From assembly GCF_900091585.1 (NCBI RefSeq), contig NZ_FMHT01000003.1, positions 5,261,501-5,325,500 of the forward strand: a stretch of 64,000 nt of DNA, in the 5' to 3' direction. This DNA comes from Micromonospora nigra. Lineage in GTDB: Bacteria; Actinomycetota; Actinomycetes; Mycobacteriales; Micromonosporaceae. Shown piece by piece: positions 51,946-63,105 of this stretch (the stretch's first letter is position 1; the number at the start of each line of letters is the position of its first letter). Below the pieces are notes generated by a model, which was given only the letters and a program-made list of their open reading frames with translations, was not told where the DNA came from and ran no database searches. The position numbers were made by a program, and so were the translations under genes.

Positions 51946-53472
51946 ATGGAGTCCGACGCCCTCTTCACCCTCGGTGAACCCGCCAGCGCACCCCGTGTCG
52001 CGGCGGGTTCCGGCGGCGTCGACGACCTCACGTACGCCGGGGCGGACGCCCCCCTGCCCGTCCGGATGCGCCCGACGAGCCTGGACGAACTGGTCGGCCA
52101 GGAACACCTGCTCGCCCCCGGTGCCCCGCTGCGGCAACTCGTCACGGGCAGCGCGCCCATGTCGGTCATCCTCTGGGGACCCCCCGGCAGCGGCAAGACC
52201 ACCATCGCGAACCTGGTCGCCCGGGCGACCGACCGGCGGTTCGTCGCCATGTCCGCCCTGTCGGCCGGGGTGAAGGACGTCCGGGCCGTCATCGACACGG
52301 CCCGCCGGCAGCGCCGCTCCGGCGGCCCGCAGACCGTACTGTTCATCGACGAGGTTCACCGGTTCAGCAAGACCCAGCAGGACTCGCTGCTCGCCGCCGT
52401 CGAGGACCGGACGGTCACCCTGCTGGCGGCGACCACCGAGAACCCGTACTTCTCGGTCATCTCGCCGTTGCTGTCGCGCTGCGTGCTGCTCACCCTCCAC
52501 CCGCTGGACGACGCGGCCGTGCGTGGCCTGCTGCGCCGCGCGGTGGCCGACCAGCGCGGCCTGGGCGGCGCGCTGGCCCTGGACACCGAGGCCGAGGACC
52601 ACCTGGTACGCCTCGCCGGTGGCGACGTACGCAAGGCACTGACCGCGCTGGAGGCGGCCGCCGCGTCGGCGTCGGCCCGGGGCGCCGACCGCATCGACCT
52701 CGCCACCGCCGAGCAGGCGGTGGACACCGCGGCGGTGCGCTACGACCGGGCCGGTGACGCCCACTACGACGTGACCAGCGCCTTCATCAAGAGCATGCGC
52801 GGTTCGGACGTGGACGCCGCCCTGCACTGGCTGGCCCGGATGCTCGTCGCCGGGGAGGACGCCCGGTTCATCGCCCGCCGACTGGTGATCTTCGCCAGCG
52901 AGGACGTGGGCATGGCCGACCCGGCCGCGCTCGGTGTGGCCACCGCCGCCGCCCACGCCGTCGAGTACGTGGGCCTTCCGGAGGCCCAGCTCAACCTGGC
53001 CCAGGCGGTCATCCACCTGGCCACCGCGCCCAAGTCGAACTCGGCCACGACCGCGATCGGTGCCGCCCTGTCCGACGTGCGCGCCGGGCGCGGCGGTCCG
53101 GTGCCGCGCGGGCTGCGCGACGCGCACTACTCCGGTGCCCGGGGCCTGGGTCACGGCACCGGCTACCGCTACCCGCACGACGACCAGCGGGGCGTGGTCA
53201 CCCAGCAGTACGCCCCCGACGACCTGGTGGGCACCGACTACTACCGGCCCAGCCAGCACGGCGCGGAGCGCGCGGTGGCCAGCCGGCTGCCCCTGCTGCG
53301 TCGGATCGTCCGGGGGCTGCCCGCCCCGCCGGTCCGCCCGGAACCGGCAGCCGCCCGGCCGGATGCGCTGGCCGCCGTGGGCACCGCGGCGAAGACCGAC
53401 GGCGCGACGGGCACGGGTGCCGCTGCGGCGCGAGAGGGCGGCGAAACCGCCGACGGGGAGGAACGACAGTGA
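51946..53472 (+). CDS. rarA: replication-associated recombination protein A (MgsA/WRNIP1 family)
   Basis: A 508-aa AAA+ ATPase. [15 protein letters not shown] (~37), Walker [10 protein letters not shown], Walker [12 protein letters not shown], sensor and the C-terminal tetramerisation domain ([26 protein letters not shown]) are present. It acts at stalled replication forks. The final ~70 residues are a variable Ala/Gly-rich tail. The TGA overlaps the GTG of the next gene. Confidence 0.95.
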   Translation: MESDALFTLGEPASAPRVAAGSGGVDDLTYAGADAPLPVRMRPTSLDELVGQEHLLAPGAPLRQLVTGSAPMSVILWGPPGSGKTTIANLVARATDRRFVAMSALSAGVKDVRAVIDTARRQRRSGGPQTVLFIDEVHRFSKTQQDSLLAAVEDRTVTLLAATTENPYFSVISPLLSRCVLLTLHPLDDAAVRGLLRRAVADQRGLGGALALDTEAEDHLVRLAGGDVRKALTALEAAAASASARGADRIDLATAEQAVDTAAVRYDRAGDAHYDVTSAFIKSMRGSDVDAALHWLARMLVAGEDARFIARRLVIFASEDVGMADPAALGVATAAAHAVEYVGLPEAQLNLAQAVIHLATAPKSNSATTAIGAALSDVRAGRGGPVPRGLRDAHYSGARGLGHGTGYRYPHDDQRGVVTQQYAPDDLVGTDYYRPSQHGAERAVASRLPLLRRIVRGLPAPPVRPEPAAARPDALAAVGTAAKTDGATGTGAAAAREGGETADGEERQ

Positions 53473-56400
53473 GATCGCGTGGGTCGGAGCACCCGGAGGA
53501 CGGCCCGGACGAGCGGCGCGAGCAGCGCCCCCGGGCCCGGCGTTGGGGCCGGGGAAAGGCCGAGGCCGCCGCGCCCGAGCCGGTGCCCGGCGAGGAGTTC
53601 GGCTGGATCGACGACCTCCGGACGGCCAAGCAGCAGGGCGGTGAGTTGGGCCCCGGCGGTGAGCTGGGCCCCGACGGCGACCCGACCGCTCCGCCTCCCG
53701 CCCGGCGTCCCCCGGCAGCGTCCCCCGGCCCGGCGTCCCGTCCCGCACCGGGCGTTGCCGCCCCGGCCGACGGTGGCCCCGCGGGAGCACCGCCCCAGCG
53801 TCCGGGTCCGCCTGCGCCGGGTACGACCCCGTCCCGCCCGTCTCGGCAGGGGGCGAGCCCGTCGACCCCCATGAAGGCCCCCGGAGCGGTGCCGCCGCCG
53901 CACAACGCCGTACCGCCGGCCCCCGGCGCGGTGCCGGCCGGAGCCGGAGGTCCGGCGCCGAGCCCGGCCGGCGGCCCCTCCGCCGCCCCTCCGGTCCGGC
54001 GTGGTGAGTCCGAGTCACCGCGTTCCCGGCCCGTCGACGGGCCGTGGCCCGGCCATCCCGAGCCGCCCCGACCTCCGCAGGGTGTCGCGCCGGGTGGTCC
54101 GCCCCCGCGCCGTCCGGCCCCACCGGCGGGCGCGCCCACCGGTGGGCGTCACCCGGACCGCCCGGGTCCGGGTGGCCCGCAGGGGGAGTGGCCGTTCCGT
54201 CAGCCGGGGACCGCTCCCCCCGTGTCCGGCCCGCCCAGGCCGGTGTCCGGCGCCGCCTCCGGGCGGCCGGTGTCCGGGGTCCCGTCCGGGCCCGTGTCCG
54301 GCCCGCCGGCCGGTCGGGTGGGGGGCCCCGGGGTCGTCCCGTCCGGCCGTGCCGCAGGCCCGCCGTCCGTCGCCATGGGGCCGCCCTCCGTTGCGCCGGC
54401 CGACCTGCCGTCGGCAGGGCGTGGCGGTCCGCCGCCCACCGGCCGGGGGCGCACGCCGGGGAGTCCGCCACCAGCCGGGCATCCCGACGACCCGGCGGCC
54501 CGTGTCTCCCGGCCCGACGGCCGGCCCGGCGCGTCGCCTCCGCAGTCCGCCGCGGGTGCAGGTCACCGTGCCCCGGATCCTGACTCCCGGCGGGTCACGG
54601 TGCCCCGCGGCGGACTCCCCGGTCAGCCACCCGCCCCGGGGATGAATCCCGCCGGGGTCCCCGCCCCCGGGCTCCGGCCCGGGGGGGAGCCGGTTCCCCG
54701 AGGGCCGCGTCCCGTGGGCGAGCCGCCCGCTGTGGACCGGCGCGTCGCCCCCGGCACCGATCGGCGGGCCACCCCGCCGGGCGAGGGCCCGCCCCGTCCA
54801 CGCACCGACGGCGGGTTCGGCGACACCGGCACCGGTCCCCGGGCCACCGGGGCCGCGCGGGTCGGTCCGGCCGGTGGCGGTCCCGTCCCGGGCGGACGGG
54901 CCGGACGCCGACGTGCTGCCGAGAACGGCGACGAACAGGCGGTCGGGCCGCGCAGCGGCGGTGTGCCCGACGTGCCGCGTAGCGGCAACGCCCCGCCCGT
55001 GCCCGACGTGCCGCGCAGCGGCAACGCCCCGTCGCTGCCCGCCGTGTCCACCACCAGCGCGTCGTCCGGGCCGGGTGGGTCCCCTCGTGGCACCGATCCG
55101 TCCGTGCCCCGTAGCGGCACCAGTCCCGCCGTGCCCCGTAGCGGCACCGGCCCCTCCGTGCCCCCCGGCGTGCCGGCGGGCGAGGCCCGTCCCGGCCGTC
55201 CGGAACGGCCGGCGGACTGGCTGCGGCAGGCGGGCCGGACCCATCACACCGACCCCGCCCTACCGACGATCAACCGTGCTCCGGCCGCACCCGCCGGTGG
55301 GGCGGCACCCGCCGGTCGCCGGCGGGCCGCGGAGACCCCCGGCGAGACGCCTGGCCGTACGCCGGCGGCCGGGCCGCCGTCGGCGCCGGCCGGTGGCCCG
55401 CCGGCACCTGCGCGGCGGGGCCCCGGGGCAGACGGCCGGGGTGGACCGGTCGCGGTGCCGCCCCGCCCCGGTGACGACGTCCACGATCCGTCCACGCCCC
55501 CCGGATCCCGGCCGGCGGGGCGCTCTGCGCCCGGCGAGCGAGGGCGTGCCGCCGACGGGCCGCCGCCCACCGGGCCCGGCCTGTCGCACCCCACCGGGCC
55601 GCAGGGCCTGGTCCGTGGCGACGGGGGGCCGACCGGTCCCGTGCGAGGTGCGGCACGTAAGAACAGCGGTCCGTCGGGTCCCGTGCGGGGCGAGGGCGGT
55701 CCGTCGGGTCCCGTGCGGGGCGCGGCGCGCCCCGACGGGGGGCCCAACCCGGCCAGAGGAGCGGCACGCCCCGGCGGCGTGCCCCGCGATCCGGTGGGCG
55801 GACCCGTCGCCCCCGGGGCAGCCGCGGGCGGCGTCACCATGGGCGCAGCCCGTCCCGACGGCACGGTCCCCGGTGAGGGTGCGGCCCGCCCCGGGGCCGG
55901 TCCGCCCCCACCGGGGCGGCCACCGGCGGGCACCGACCGGCCGGCACCGACCGTCGGGCGCGCCGGCCCACCGGCCCCGCCCCCGGAGGCCGCCCGCGGC
56001 GCAGTCTCCGGCCCCCGACCCGGTCCCGACGAGCGGACGGCCGCACGGGCGACCCCGCCGCACCGGGAACCGGTGCGTCCCGGCCCCTCGGGCGCGGCAG
56101 CGGTGTCACCGCCGGCGCGTCCCGGGGAGAAGCCGGTCGTCGCGCGGGCCGCGGCGGTCGTGCCCCCGACGGACCCCTCGGCGGCGCGTACCGCGTCCGG
56201 CCAGGTGAGCGGGTCGCCGCTGCGCGCCCCCGGTGTCGAAGAGGAGGGCCGGGCGGCCGACGAGCCCGACCGGGGTGCTGCCCGCACCGCACTCGGCCGG
56301 CGCCTCCGCGAGCGGCACCGGTTGCGTACGGGCCTGCTGACACTGGTCAGCGTGGTGCTGCTCGGTATCGTCCCGACCGTGTTCGGGGTGCAGACGTGGC

Positions 56401-56927
56401 ACCGGGATCCGGCCTTCGACACGCTGGACGAACTCGACGTGCCCGGCTGGGCGGCGGTCGAGCCGGTCGACGACGTCAGCGGCAGCCGCTGGTGCTTCCT
56501 CGACTGCCGGCTCCGGGAACGCACCGTGACCTCGCAACGGTCGCCGGAGGAGACCGCCCGCGCCTACGAGGGCGCGCTGAGCGCGGGCGGCTGGCAGTCG
56601 TGGAAGCCGAACCTGTGCCCCGAGCAGCCCGCCAAGGGCAGCTACACCTGCTGGCGGCGGGACGAGTTGACCCTCGACCTGTGGGTCCGCGAGCCGACCT
56701 GCGTCCCGCCGCCGGTGGACGGGGAGCCGGCGGTGGTGCCCACGCCCGACCCGGCGACCGCGGCGGCGGAGTGCACCGGTTCGTTGGTGTCGGTGAAGAT
56801 CCGCAACGCGATCGACGACGAGCGCACCCGGCCCCAGCCCAGCACCGACCCGTCGCTGACCGGTGAGGACCCGTATCCGACGGTGAGCGAGGACCCGTTG
56901 GGTGAGGTGACACCCTCACCGTCCTGA
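53469..56927 (+). CDS. giant disordered single-pass membrane protein
   Basis: A 1152-aa protein from GTG 53469 (GGAGGAACGACA upstream, GTGA overlap with rarA). Residues ~35-940 are Pro/Gly/Arg/Ala-rich and repetitive ([19 protein letters not shown] units), predicted disordered and cytoplasmic. One TM helix follows at ~955-977 ([14 protein letters not shown]), then an external domain of about 175 residues with six Cys (C-F-L-D-C, N-L-C-P, C-W-R-R, P-T-C-V and one near A-A-E-C) and a Pro/Ser tail. I do not recognise the family. Context (rarA, DUF948, alaS) gives no clear role; a scaffold or envelope anchor is possible. Confidence 0.7.
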   Translation: MRSRGSEHPEDGPDERREQRPRARRWGRGKAEAAAPEPVPGEEFGWIDDLRTAKQQGGELGPGGELGPDGDPTAPPPARRPPAASPGPASRPAPGVAAPADGGPAGAPPQRPGPPAPGTTPSRPSRQGASPSTPMKAPGAVPPPHNAVPPAPGAVPAGAGGPAPSPAGGPSAAPPVRRGESESPRSRPVDGPWPGHPEPPRPPQGVAPGGPPPRRPAPPAGAPTGGRHPDRPGPGGPQGEWPFRQPGTAPPVSGPPRPVSGAASGRPVSGVPSGPVSGPPAGRVGGPGVVPSGRAAGPPSVAMGPPSVAPADLPSAGRGGPPPTGRGRTPGSPPPAGHPDDPAARVSRPDGRPGASPPQSAAGAGHRAPDPDSRRVTVPRGGLPGQPPAPGMNPAGVPAPGLRPGGEPVPRGPRPVGEPPAVDRRVAPGTDRRATPPGEGPPRPRTDGGFGDTGTGPRATGAARVGPAGGGPVPGGRAGRRRAAENGDEQAVGPRSGGVPDVPRSGNAPPVPDVPRSGNAPSLPAVSTTSASSGPGGSPRGTDPSVPRSGTSPAVPRSGTGPSVPPGVPAGEARPGRPERPADWLRQAGRTHHTDPALPTINRAPAAPAGGAAPAGRRRAAETPGETPGRTPAAGPPSAPAGGPPAPARRGPGADGRGGPVAVPPRPGDDVHDPSTPPGSRPAGRSAPGERGRAADGPPPTGPGLSHPTGPQGLVRGDGGPTGPVRGAARKNSGPSGPVRGEGGPSGPVRGAARPDGGPNPARGAARPGGVPRDPVGGPVAPGAAAGGVTMGAARPDGTVPGEGAARPGAGPPPPGRPPAGTDRPAPTVGRAGPPAPPPEAARGAVSGPRPGPDERTAARATPPHREPVRPGPSGAAAVSPPARPGEKPVVARAAAVVPPTDPSAARTASGQVSGSPLRAPGVEEEGRAADEPDRGAARTALGRRLRERHRLRTGLLTLVSVVLLGIVPTVFGVQTWHRDPAFDTLDELDVPGWAAVEPVDDVSGSRWCFLDCRLRERTVTSQRSPEETARAYEGALSAGGWQSWKPNLCPEQPAKGSYTCWRRDELTLDLWVREPTCVPPPVDGEPAVVPTPDPATAAAECTGSLVSVKIRNAIDDERTRPQPSTDPSLTGEDPYPTVSEDPLGEVTPSPS

Positions 56928-56959
56928 GCCGATTTCCATCACGGACGGTAGGGTCTGGG

Positions 56960-56977
56960 GCTGGCGGGCCCGCCAGC
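56960..56977. promoter_or_regulatory. 18-bp palindrome before DUF948 gene
   Basis: GCTGGCGGGCCCGCCAGC, fully self-complementary, 6 nt after a -10-like TAGGGT (56949-56954) in the 148-bp gap. Possible operator or RNA hairpin. Confidence 0.4.
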
Positions 56978-57075
56978 TTCCGCTGACCCCGCCGGGTCGT
57001 GTGCGGTGGTGTGGGTGACGGGCGCGCGTCGTTCGTGGACGTCCGGTCCACGGACCTGGCTTGAGGAGGACAGGC

Positions 57076-57537
57076 GTGGGCTTTTTCGAGGTCGCGGCGT
57101 TGATCGCGGCGATCGCGTTCGCGATGCTGGTGTTGATCCTGACCCTGCCCATCCTGCGGCTGCGGCACACCGTGGACGCGACCACCCGCATGATCAACGA
57201 CCTCAACGACCGCACCGCGCCGCTGCTCGGTGACGTCAACACCACGGTCCGCAACGTCAACGTCACTCTGGAACAGGTGCAGACCTCCCTGGACGGGGTG
57301 AATCTCCAACTGGCCAAGGTCGACACGATGACCAGCCACGCGCAGAACATCACCGCCAACGTCGCGAACCTGGCCACCGTCGTCTCCGCCGCTGCCGCGA
57401 ACCCGCTGGTCAAGGTCGCTGCCTTCGGCTACGGCGTACGCAAAGCCGCCTCCGCCCGACGGCACGCCGAGACCGAGCGCGAGGTCCGCGACACGATCAA
57501 GTCCCAGCGTCGCGCCGCCCGACGTGGCAACCGCTGA
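57076..57537 (+). CDS. DUF948 domain membrane protein
   Basis: A 153-aa protein: N-terminal TM helix (V-A-A-L-I-A-A-I-A-F-A-M-L-V-L-I-L), then a long amphipathic coiled-coil-like segment (D-A-T-T-R-M-I-N-D-L-N-D, N-T-T-V-R-N-V-N-V-T-L-E-Q-V) and a basic C-terminus. DUF948 proteins are small membrane proteins of unknown function, commonly upstream of alaS in actinobacteria. GTG 57076 follows GAGGAGG. Confidence 0.88.
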   Translation: MGFFEVAALIAAIAFAMLVLILTLPILRLRHTVDATTRMINDLNDRTAPLLGDVNTTVRNVNVTLEQVQTSLDGVNLQLAKVDTMTSHAQNITANVANLATVVSAAAANPLVKVAAFGYGVRKAASARRHAETEREVRDTIKSQRRAARRGNR

Positions 57538-57564
57538 CCCGCCGACGACCAGGAGGTACGAAGC

Positions 57565-57870
57565 ATGAGGCGACTGTTCTGGCTGGGCATCGGACTGGCG
57601 GTCGGCGTGGTGGTGGTCCGCAAGGCGACCCGCACCGCGCACGCGTACACGCCGGCCGGCATCGCCAGCAGCGTGTCGCAATCCGCTGGCGGGCTCATCG
57701 AGGAACTGCGTAGCTTCGTGGCGGACGTCCGGGTCGGGATGGCCGAACGCGAGCAGGAGATCCACGAGGCGTTCGCCCGGGGCGAGGCGTTCGACGACCA
57801 GTTCGCCGAGCTGCGGGAGGACCCGCGCATCGGCGACCGAGAGATCTTTCCGGAGGACCACCAGCGATGA
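57565..57870 (+). CDS. DUF6167-type small membrane protein
   Basis: A 101-aa protein with an N-terminal TM helix ([18 protein letters not shown]) and an acidic helical tail ([20 protein letters not shown]). It sits between DUF948 and alaS in the usual actinobacterial order; ATG 57565 follows AGGAGG, and its stop overlaps the alaS ATG. The function is unknown. Confidence 0.85.
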   Translation: MRRLFWLGIGLAVGVVVVRKATRTAHAYTPAGIASSVSQSAGGLIEELRSFVADVRVGMAEREQEIHEAFARGEAFDDQFAELREDPRIGDREIFPEDHQR

Positions 57871-60545
57871 AGACGGCGGAGATCAAGCGGCGGTACCTCG
57901 CCCACTTCGAGGCGAACGGCCATGCCGTGGTGCCGTCCGCTCCGCTGCCCGCCATCAGCGACCCGAACCTGCTGTTCGTCAACGCCGGCATGGTGCAGTT
58001 CGTCCCGTACTTCCTGGGCCAGCAGACCCCGCCGTACACCCGCGCGGTCAGCGTCCAGAAGTGCATCCGCACCCCCGACATCGACGAGGTCGGCAAGACC
58101 AGCCGGCACGGCACGTTCTTCCAGATGAACGGCAACTTCTCCTTCGGTGACTACTTCAAGGACGGGGCGATCCCGCTCGCCTGGGACCTGGTCACCAAGC
58201 CCCAGGAGCAGGGTGGCTTCGGGCTCGATCCGGATCGGGTCTGGCCGACGGTCTACCTCGACGACGACGAGGCGTTCGCCATCTGGCGCTCGGTGGGGGT
58301 GCCCGCCGAGCGGATCGTACGCCGGGGCAAGGCGGACAACTTCTGGTCGATGGGCATCCCCGGCCCGTGCGGCCCGTGCTCCGAGCTGTTCTACGACCGT
58401 GGCCCCTCCTACGGCCGCGAGGGCGGGCCCGCGGTCGACGAGGACCGCTACATGGAGTTCTGGAACCTCGTCTTCATGCAGTTCGAGCGAGGGCCGGGCA
58501 CCGGCAAGGAGAACTACCCGATCCTCGGCGAACTGCCGGCGAAGAACATCGACACCGGCATGGGCCTGGAACGGATGGCCTCGATCCTGCAGGGCGTCGA
58601 CAACCTGTACGAGATCGACGAGGTGCGGCCGATCCTGGACCGGGCGGCCGAACTGACCGGCAAGCGCTACGGCGCCCACTCGGGCCACGTGGCCAGCGAG
58701 TCGCACCCCGACGACGTCAAACTGCGGGTGGTCGCCGACCACGTGCGTACGGCGCTGATGCTGATCGGCGACGGGGTCACCCCGAGCAACGAGGGGCGCG
58801 GCTACGTGCTGCGCCGGATCATGCGGCGGGCGATCCGCGCGGTGCGGCTGCTCGGCTGGCAGGAGCGGGCGCTGCCCGAACTGCTGCCGGTGGCGCGGGA
58901 CTGCATGTCCCCGTCGTACCCGGAGCTGGCAGGGGACTTCGACCGGATCGCCGACTACGCGTACGCGGAGGAGGACGCCTTCCTGTCCACCCTGCGCGCT
59001 GGGACGACGATCCTGGACACGGCCATCGCCGAGACCCGTACGGCGGGACGGTCGGCCCTGTCGGGGGAGAAGGCGTTCCAGCTGCACGACACGTACGGCT
59101 TCCCGATCGACCTGACCCTGGAGATCGCCGCGGAGCAGGGCCTGCAGGTCGACGCCGAGGGGTTCCGCCGGCTGATGGCCGACCAGCGGGCCCGCGCCAA
59201 GGCCGACGCGCAGGCGCGCAAGACGGGCCACACCGACCTGTCGGCGTACCGGGCGGTGCTCGACGAGGGCGGTCCGGTGAGCTTCACCGGTTACACGGAG
59301 GTGTCCCGCGAGTCGACGGTGCGGGCGGTGCTCGGCGGCGACGGCTCCCGGTCGGCGGCGGTCGAGGGGGACACCGTCGAGCTGGTGCTCGACACCACCC
59401 CCTTCTACGCGGAGGGCGGCGGGCAGCAGCCAGACCTGGGCATGATCACCGTCGGTGGCGGGCAGGTCGAGGTGTTCGACGTGCAGCAGCCGGTGCCCGG
59501 TCTGATCGTGCACCGGGCCCGGGTGGTCCGGGGCGAGGTGCGGGCGGGCGAGACCGCGTTCGCCGAGATCGACACGTCCCGGCGGCGGGCCATCTCCCGG
59601 TCGCACACCGCGACCCACCTGGTGCACCAGACGATGCGCAACTTCCTCGGGGAGTCGGCCACCCAGGCCGGGTCGCTGAACGCCCCGGGCCGGCTGCGGT
59701 TCGACTTCAACACCCCGACGGGGGTGGCACCGAGCGTGCTGCGCGACGTCGAGCAGCAGGTCAACGAGGTGCTCCTGGCCGACCTGGAGGTGCACGCCTT
59801 CATCACCTCGCTCGACGAGGCGCGACGCATCGGGGCGATGGCCCTGTTCGGTGAGAAGTACGGCGAGCAGGTGCGGGTCGTCGAGGTCGGCGACTACGCC
59901 CGGGAGCTGTGCGGCGGCACCCACGTGGCCCGGTCCGGCCAGCTCGGCCTGGTCAAGATCCTCTCGGAGTCGTCGATCGGTTCGGGCGTGCGACGGGTCG
60001 AGGCCCTGGTCGGCATGGACGCGTTCCACTTCCTGGCCCGGGAGCACCTGCTGGTGTCCCGGCTCGCCGAGCTGTACCGGGTGCCCAACGAGCAGGTCGC
60101 CGACCGGGTGGAGCAGACCGTGACCCAGCTGCGCGACGCCGAGAAGGAGCTGGAGAAGCTGCGCGCCCAACTGGTGCTCGGGGGCGCGGCTGCGCTCGCC
60201 GCCCAGGCCAGGGACGTGCAGGGTGTCGCGTACGTCGGCACGGAGGCCCCGGAGGGCGCGGCCGGCAACGACGTGCGGACCCTCGCCCAGGAGATCCGGG
60301 GCCGGATCGACCCCGCCCGACCGGCGGTGGTCGCGGTGGCGGCCCGCGCCAACGGGAAGGCCTCGCTGGTCGTGGCGGTGAACCCGGCGGCACGGGGTCG
60401 TGGCCTGGCGGCCTCCGACCTGGTGAAGGCGGCCTTCTCCGGGCGCGGGGGCGGCAGCCCCGACCTGGCGCAGGGCGGTGGCCTGCCGGCGGCGGAAGCC
60501 CCGACGCTGCTGCTCACCGTCGAGAAGGCGATCGCCGAGGCGTGA
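57867..60545 (+). CDS. alaS: alanyl-tRNA synthetase
   Basis: An 892-aa class IIc synthetase. Catalytic core N-terminal ([34 protein letters not shown]), editing domain with H-T-A-T-H-L-V-H and C-G-G-T-H-V, and C-Ala domain (~740-892, with A-Q-G-G-G-L). ATG 57867 overlaps the preceding stop by 4 bp. It charges tRNA-Ala and edits Ser/Gly errors. Confidence 0.97.
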   Translation: MKTAEIKRRYLAHFEANGHAVVPSAPLPAISDPNLLFVNAGMVQFVPYFLGQQTPPYTRAVSVQKCIRTPDIDEVGKTSRHGTFFQMNGNFSFGDYFKDGAIPLAWDLVTKPQEQGGFGLDPDRVWPTVYLDDDEAFAIWRSVGVPAERIVRRGKADNFWSMGIPGPCGPCSELFYDRGPSYGREGGPAVDEDRYMEFWNLVFMQFERGPGTGKENYPILGELPAKNIDTGMGLERMASILQGVDNLYEIDEVRPILDRAAELTGKRYGAHSGHVASESHPDDVKLRVVADHVRTALMLIGDGVTPSNEGRGYVLRRIMRRAIRAVRLLGWQERALPELLPVARDCMSPSYPELAGDFDRIADYAYAEEDAFLSTLRAGTTILDTAIAETRTAGRSALSGEKAFQLHDTYGFPIDLTLEIAAEQGLQVDAEGFRRLMADQRARAKADAQARKTGHTDLSAYRAVLDEGGPVSFTGYTEVSRESTVRAVLGGDGSRSAAVEGDTVELVLDTTPFYAEGGGQQPDLGMITVGGGQVEVFDVQQPVPGLIVHRARVVRGEVRAGETAFAEIDTSRRRAISRSHTATHLVHQTMRNFLGESATQAGSLNAPGRLRFDFNTPTGVAPSVLRDVEQQVNEVLLADLEVHAFITSLDEARRIGAMALFGEKYGEQVRVVEVGDYARELCGGTHVARSGQLGLVKILSESSIGSGVRRVEALVGMDAFHFLAREHLLVSRLAELYRVPNEQVADRVEQTVTQLRDAEKELEKLRAQLVLGGAAALAAQARDVQGVAYVGTEAPEGAAGNDVRTLAQEIRGRIDPARPAVVAVAARANGKASLVVAVNPAARGRGLAASDLVKAAFSGRGGGSPDLAQGGGLPAAEAPTLLLTVEKAIAEA

Positions 60546-60561
60546 GGGTGTCAGCGTCACC

Positions 60562-60595
60562 AGCCAGGGCGGACCGGCGACGGTCCGCCCTGGCT
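60562..60595 (+). terminator. 15-bp perfect hairpin between alaS and ruvX
   Basis: 60562-60576 pairs exactly with 60581-60595 around a GCGA tetraloop, 16 nt after the alaS stop and 22 nt before the ruvX GTG. GCGA/GNRA-type loop and perfect stem; it may terminate alaS transcripts or act as an intra-operon brake on ruvX. Confidence 0.7.
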
Positions 60596-60617
60596 CGTTC
60601 GCCGGGGGTGACTGTCG

Positions 60618-61079
60618 GTGACTGAATCGCCCCGTGGAGTCCGGCTCGGTGTCGACGTCGGTCAGGTGCGGGTGGGGGTCGCACGGTCCGATCCGCACGG
60701 GGTGCTGGCCACCCCGCTGGTGACCCTGGCCCGGGACCTCACGGCCGGCCCCGACACGGTACCGAGCGACATTGCCCAGCTCAGCGCCCTCATCGCCGAG
60801 CACGAGGCGGTCGAGGTGGTGGTCGGCCTGCCCGTGAACCTGGCCGGCAGGCACGGGCCCGCGGCGGTCGGGGTCAAGGCGTACGCCGCCCGGCTGGCCG
60901 AGGTGACAGCGCCCGTCCCGGTGACGCTCACCGACGAGAGGATGTCTACCGTCGTCGCATCTCGTAGGCTTGCCGAGCGCGGCGTCAGAGGACGACGACA
61001 ACGCGCGGTGGTCGACCAGGCCGCCGCGGTGGAGATTCTGCAGAGCTGGCTGGATGCGCAGCGGAGGCGGACGAGATGA
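60618..61079 (+). CDS. ruvX: Holliday junction resolvase-like RuvX (YqgF)
   Basis: A 153-aa RNase H-fold protein: R-L-G-V-D-V-G-Q-V-R-V-G-V-A-R-S-D (first Asp), V-V-G-L-P-V-N-L-A-G-R-x-G, L-T-D-E-R-M-S-T and V-V-D-Q-A-A-A-V-E-I-L-Q matching YqgF. The family is required for pre-16S rRNA 5' processing in E. coli. GTG 60618; the TGA overlaps the mltG ATG. Confidence 0.93.
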   Translation: MTESPRGVRLGVDVGQVRVGVARSDPHGVLATPLVTLARDLTAGPDTVPSDIAQLSALIAEHEAVEVVVGLPVNLAGRHGPAAVGVKAYAARLAEVTAPVPVTLTDERMSTVVASRRLAERGVRGRRQRAVVDQAAAVEILQSWLDAQRRRTR

Positions 61080-62272
61080 TGGACGATCTTGACCTCGGAT
61101 TCGACGAGCAGGGGAGGGGTGACAAGGGCAAGCACCGCCGTGGCCTGCGCAAGAGCTCCGGCCGCTCCGGCGGGCGCGGCAAGACGGCGCTCGCCCTGGT
61201 GCTCGCCTTCCTGCTGCTCGGCGGGATCGGCGGCGGGGCGTACTACGGCTTCGACCGGATCCAGAACTACCTCGTCACCCCCGACTACGACGGCACCGGC
61301 ACCGAGGAGGTGACGGTCGAGATCAAGCAGGGTGCCCTGCTGGCGGACATGGCCGTCGCGCTCCACGACGCCGGTGTGGTGAAGAGCACCAAGGCGTTCA
61401 TCGAGGCGGCCGAGGAGAACTCCCGCAGCCGCAACATCCAGCCGGGCACGTACACCCTGCGCCTCCAGATGAGTGGCGAGAACGCCCTCGCGGCGATGCT
61501 CGACCCGAAGAACCGGGTGGTCAACGGCGTCACGATCCCGGAGGGGCGCACCGCCAAGCAGGTCTACAAGCTGCTGTCGGACCACACCGAGATCCCGGTC
61601 GAGGAGTTCGAGGCCGCGGCGAAGGACCCGCTGGAGCTGGGCGTCCCGGACTGGTGGTTCAAGCGGGAGGACGGCAGGAAGGTCGACAAGTCGATCGAGG
61701 GCTTCCTCTACCCGGACACGTACGAGATCCCGCCGAAGGCCGACGCCGAGGCCATCCTCAAGCTCATGGTCGACAACTTCCTCACCGTCACCGGGGAGAT
61801 GAAGTTCGCCGACGTGGTGCAGACCGAGCGTCAGGGCATCAGCCCCTACGAGGCGCTGATCGTCGCCTCCCTGGCCCAGGCCGAGGCGGGCAACAAGAAG
61901 GATCTGGGCAAGGTCGCCAGGGTGGCGTACAACCGGGTGTACAAGGGCAACTTCCCGTGCGGCTGCCTGGAGATGGACGTCACCGTCAACTACTACCTGG
62001 AGCGGACCGGCCAGGAGACGAAGACCTCCGGGCAGATGACCCAGTCCGACCTCGACAACCCGAAGAACCCGTACAACCGCAAGCTGCGGGGCATGGTGCC
62101 GACCCCGATCAACAACCCCGGCCGGGACGCGATGCAGGGCGCGATGGACCCGCCGCAGGGCGACTGGCTGTTCTTCGTCGCCATCGACAAGGAGGGCAAC
62201 TCCGCCTTCGCCGAGACCTACGAGCAGCACCTGCGCAACGAGGCCAAGGCGCGGGAGGCCGGGATCATCTGA
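61076..62272 (+). CDS. mltG: endolytic transglycosylase MltG
   Basis: A 398-aa protein. A charged cytoplasmic N-terminus (1-40) precedes one TM helix (~41-60, A-L-V-L-A-F-L-L-L-G-G-I-G-G-G-A-Y-Y), then a LysM-like subdomain and YceG/MltG domain (V-T-I-P-E-G-R-T-A-K-Q-V, Y-L-Y-P-D-T-Y, A-S-L-A-Q-A-E-A-G-N with the catalytic Glu, N-P-Y-N-R/T). It cuts nascent glycan strands at the cell wall. ATG 61076 overlaps the ruvX stop; its TGA overlaps the aroE start by one base. Confidence 0.94.
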   Translation: MMDDLDLGFDEQGRGDKGKHRRGLRKSSGRSGGRGKTALALVLAFLLLGGIGGGAYYGFDRIQNYLVTPDYDGTGTEEVTVEIKQGALLADMAVALHDAGVVKSTKAFIEAAEENSRSRNIQPGTYTLRLQMSGENALAAMLDPKNRVVNGVTIPEGRTAKQVYKLLSDHTEIPVEEFEAAAKDPLELGVPDWWFKREDGRKVDKSIEGFLYPDTYEIPPKADAEAILKLMVDNFLTVTGEMKFADVVQTERQGISPYEALIVASLAQAEAGNKKDLGKVARVAYNRVYKGNFPCGCLEMDVTVNYYLERTGQETKTSGQMTQSDLDNPKNPYNRKLRGMVPTPINNPGRDAMQGAMDPPQGDWLFFVAIDKEGNSAFAETYEQHLRNEAKAREAGII

Positions 62273-63105
62273 TGGCGGCCCCTCGGCGGGCGGCGGTGCT
62301 CGGCACGCCGATCGCCCACTCGCTCTCTCCGGTGATCCACAACGCGGGCTACGCCGCCGCCGGGCTCGACGGGTGGTCGTACACCCGGATCGAGTGCGCG
62401 GCGGCGGAGCTGCCGGCCCTGGTCGCGGGCCTGGGCCCGGAGTGGGCCGGGCTGTCGGTGACCATGCCGGGCAAGGAGGCGGCGCTCGCGGTGGCGGCGG
62501 CGTCGTCGCCGGTCGCCGCCGCCGTCGGTGCGGCCAACACGTTGGTACGCCGGCCGGACGGCTCCTGGTACGCGGACAACACCGACGTCGTCGGCATGGT
62601 GGAGGTGCTGACCGGCGCGGGCGTACGCCCCGGTGTGACGGTGACCGTGCTCGGTGCCGGCGGGACCGCTCGGGCGGCGGTCGCGGCGGCGGCCCGGCTC
62701 GACGCCCGGTCGGTGACCGTGGTGGCCCGCCGCCCGGAGGCGGTCGACGAACTGCGTCCCGTGGCCGCCGCAGTCGGCATGCCCAGCGTGCCGCTGACCG
62801 GCGCCGGGTGGGCCGACGCGGTCGCGCACCTGCACGCCGACGTGGTGGTCTCCACCGTGCCGAAGGGCGCGGCCGACGAGTTGGTCGGATCCGTGCGCTG
62901 GCGGCCGACGACGGTGCTGTTCGACGCGCTGTACGACCCCTGGCCCACCCCGCTGGCCGCCGCCGCCCTCGTCGCCGGCTGCCGCGTCGTGTCCGGGCTG
63001 GACCTGCTGCTCGCCCAGGCCGTCGGCCAGTTCGAGCAGTTCACCGGTGTCCCCGCGCCCCGAGCGGCGATGGCCGAGGCACTGCACGCCGCCCGCGTCG
63101 GCTGA
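62272..63105 (+). CDS. aroE: shikimate dehydrogenase
   Basis: A 277-aa protein. Shikimate-binding P-I-A-H-S-L-S-P-V-I-H-N (residues ~13-24), catalytic Lys in V-T-M-P-G-K-E, D-N-T-D near 105, nucleotide loop G-A-G-G-T-A-R-A (~130) and C-terminal D-L-L-L-A-Q-A-V-x-Q. It reduces 3-dehydroshikimate. ATG 62272 shares its first A with the mltG TGA. The stop lies inside a tandem repeat. Confidence 0.95.
   Translation: MAAPRRAAVLGTPIAHSLSPVIHNAGYAAAGLDGWSYTRIECAAAELPALVAGLGPEWAGLSVTMPGKEAALAVAAASSPVAAAVGAANTLVRRPDGSWYADNTDVVGMVEVLTGAGVRPGVTVTVLGAGGTARAAVAAAARLDARSVTVVARRPEAVDELRPVAAAVGMPSVPLTGAGWADAVAHLHADVVVSTVPKGAADELVGSVRWRPTTVLFDALYDPWPTPLAAAALVAGCRVVSGLDLLLAQAVGQFEQFTGVPAPRAAMAEALHAARVG

Noticed and set aside
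54015..55247. Minus-strand frame opposite the disordered membrane protein
   Set aside because: Low-complexity Gly/Arg/Pro product; the plus frame has a good RBS, coupling to rarA and a C-terminal TM domain.
57429..61001. 1190-codon open frame antisense to alaS and ruvX
   Set aside because: Shadow of alaS, which has all expected motifs in the plus frame.
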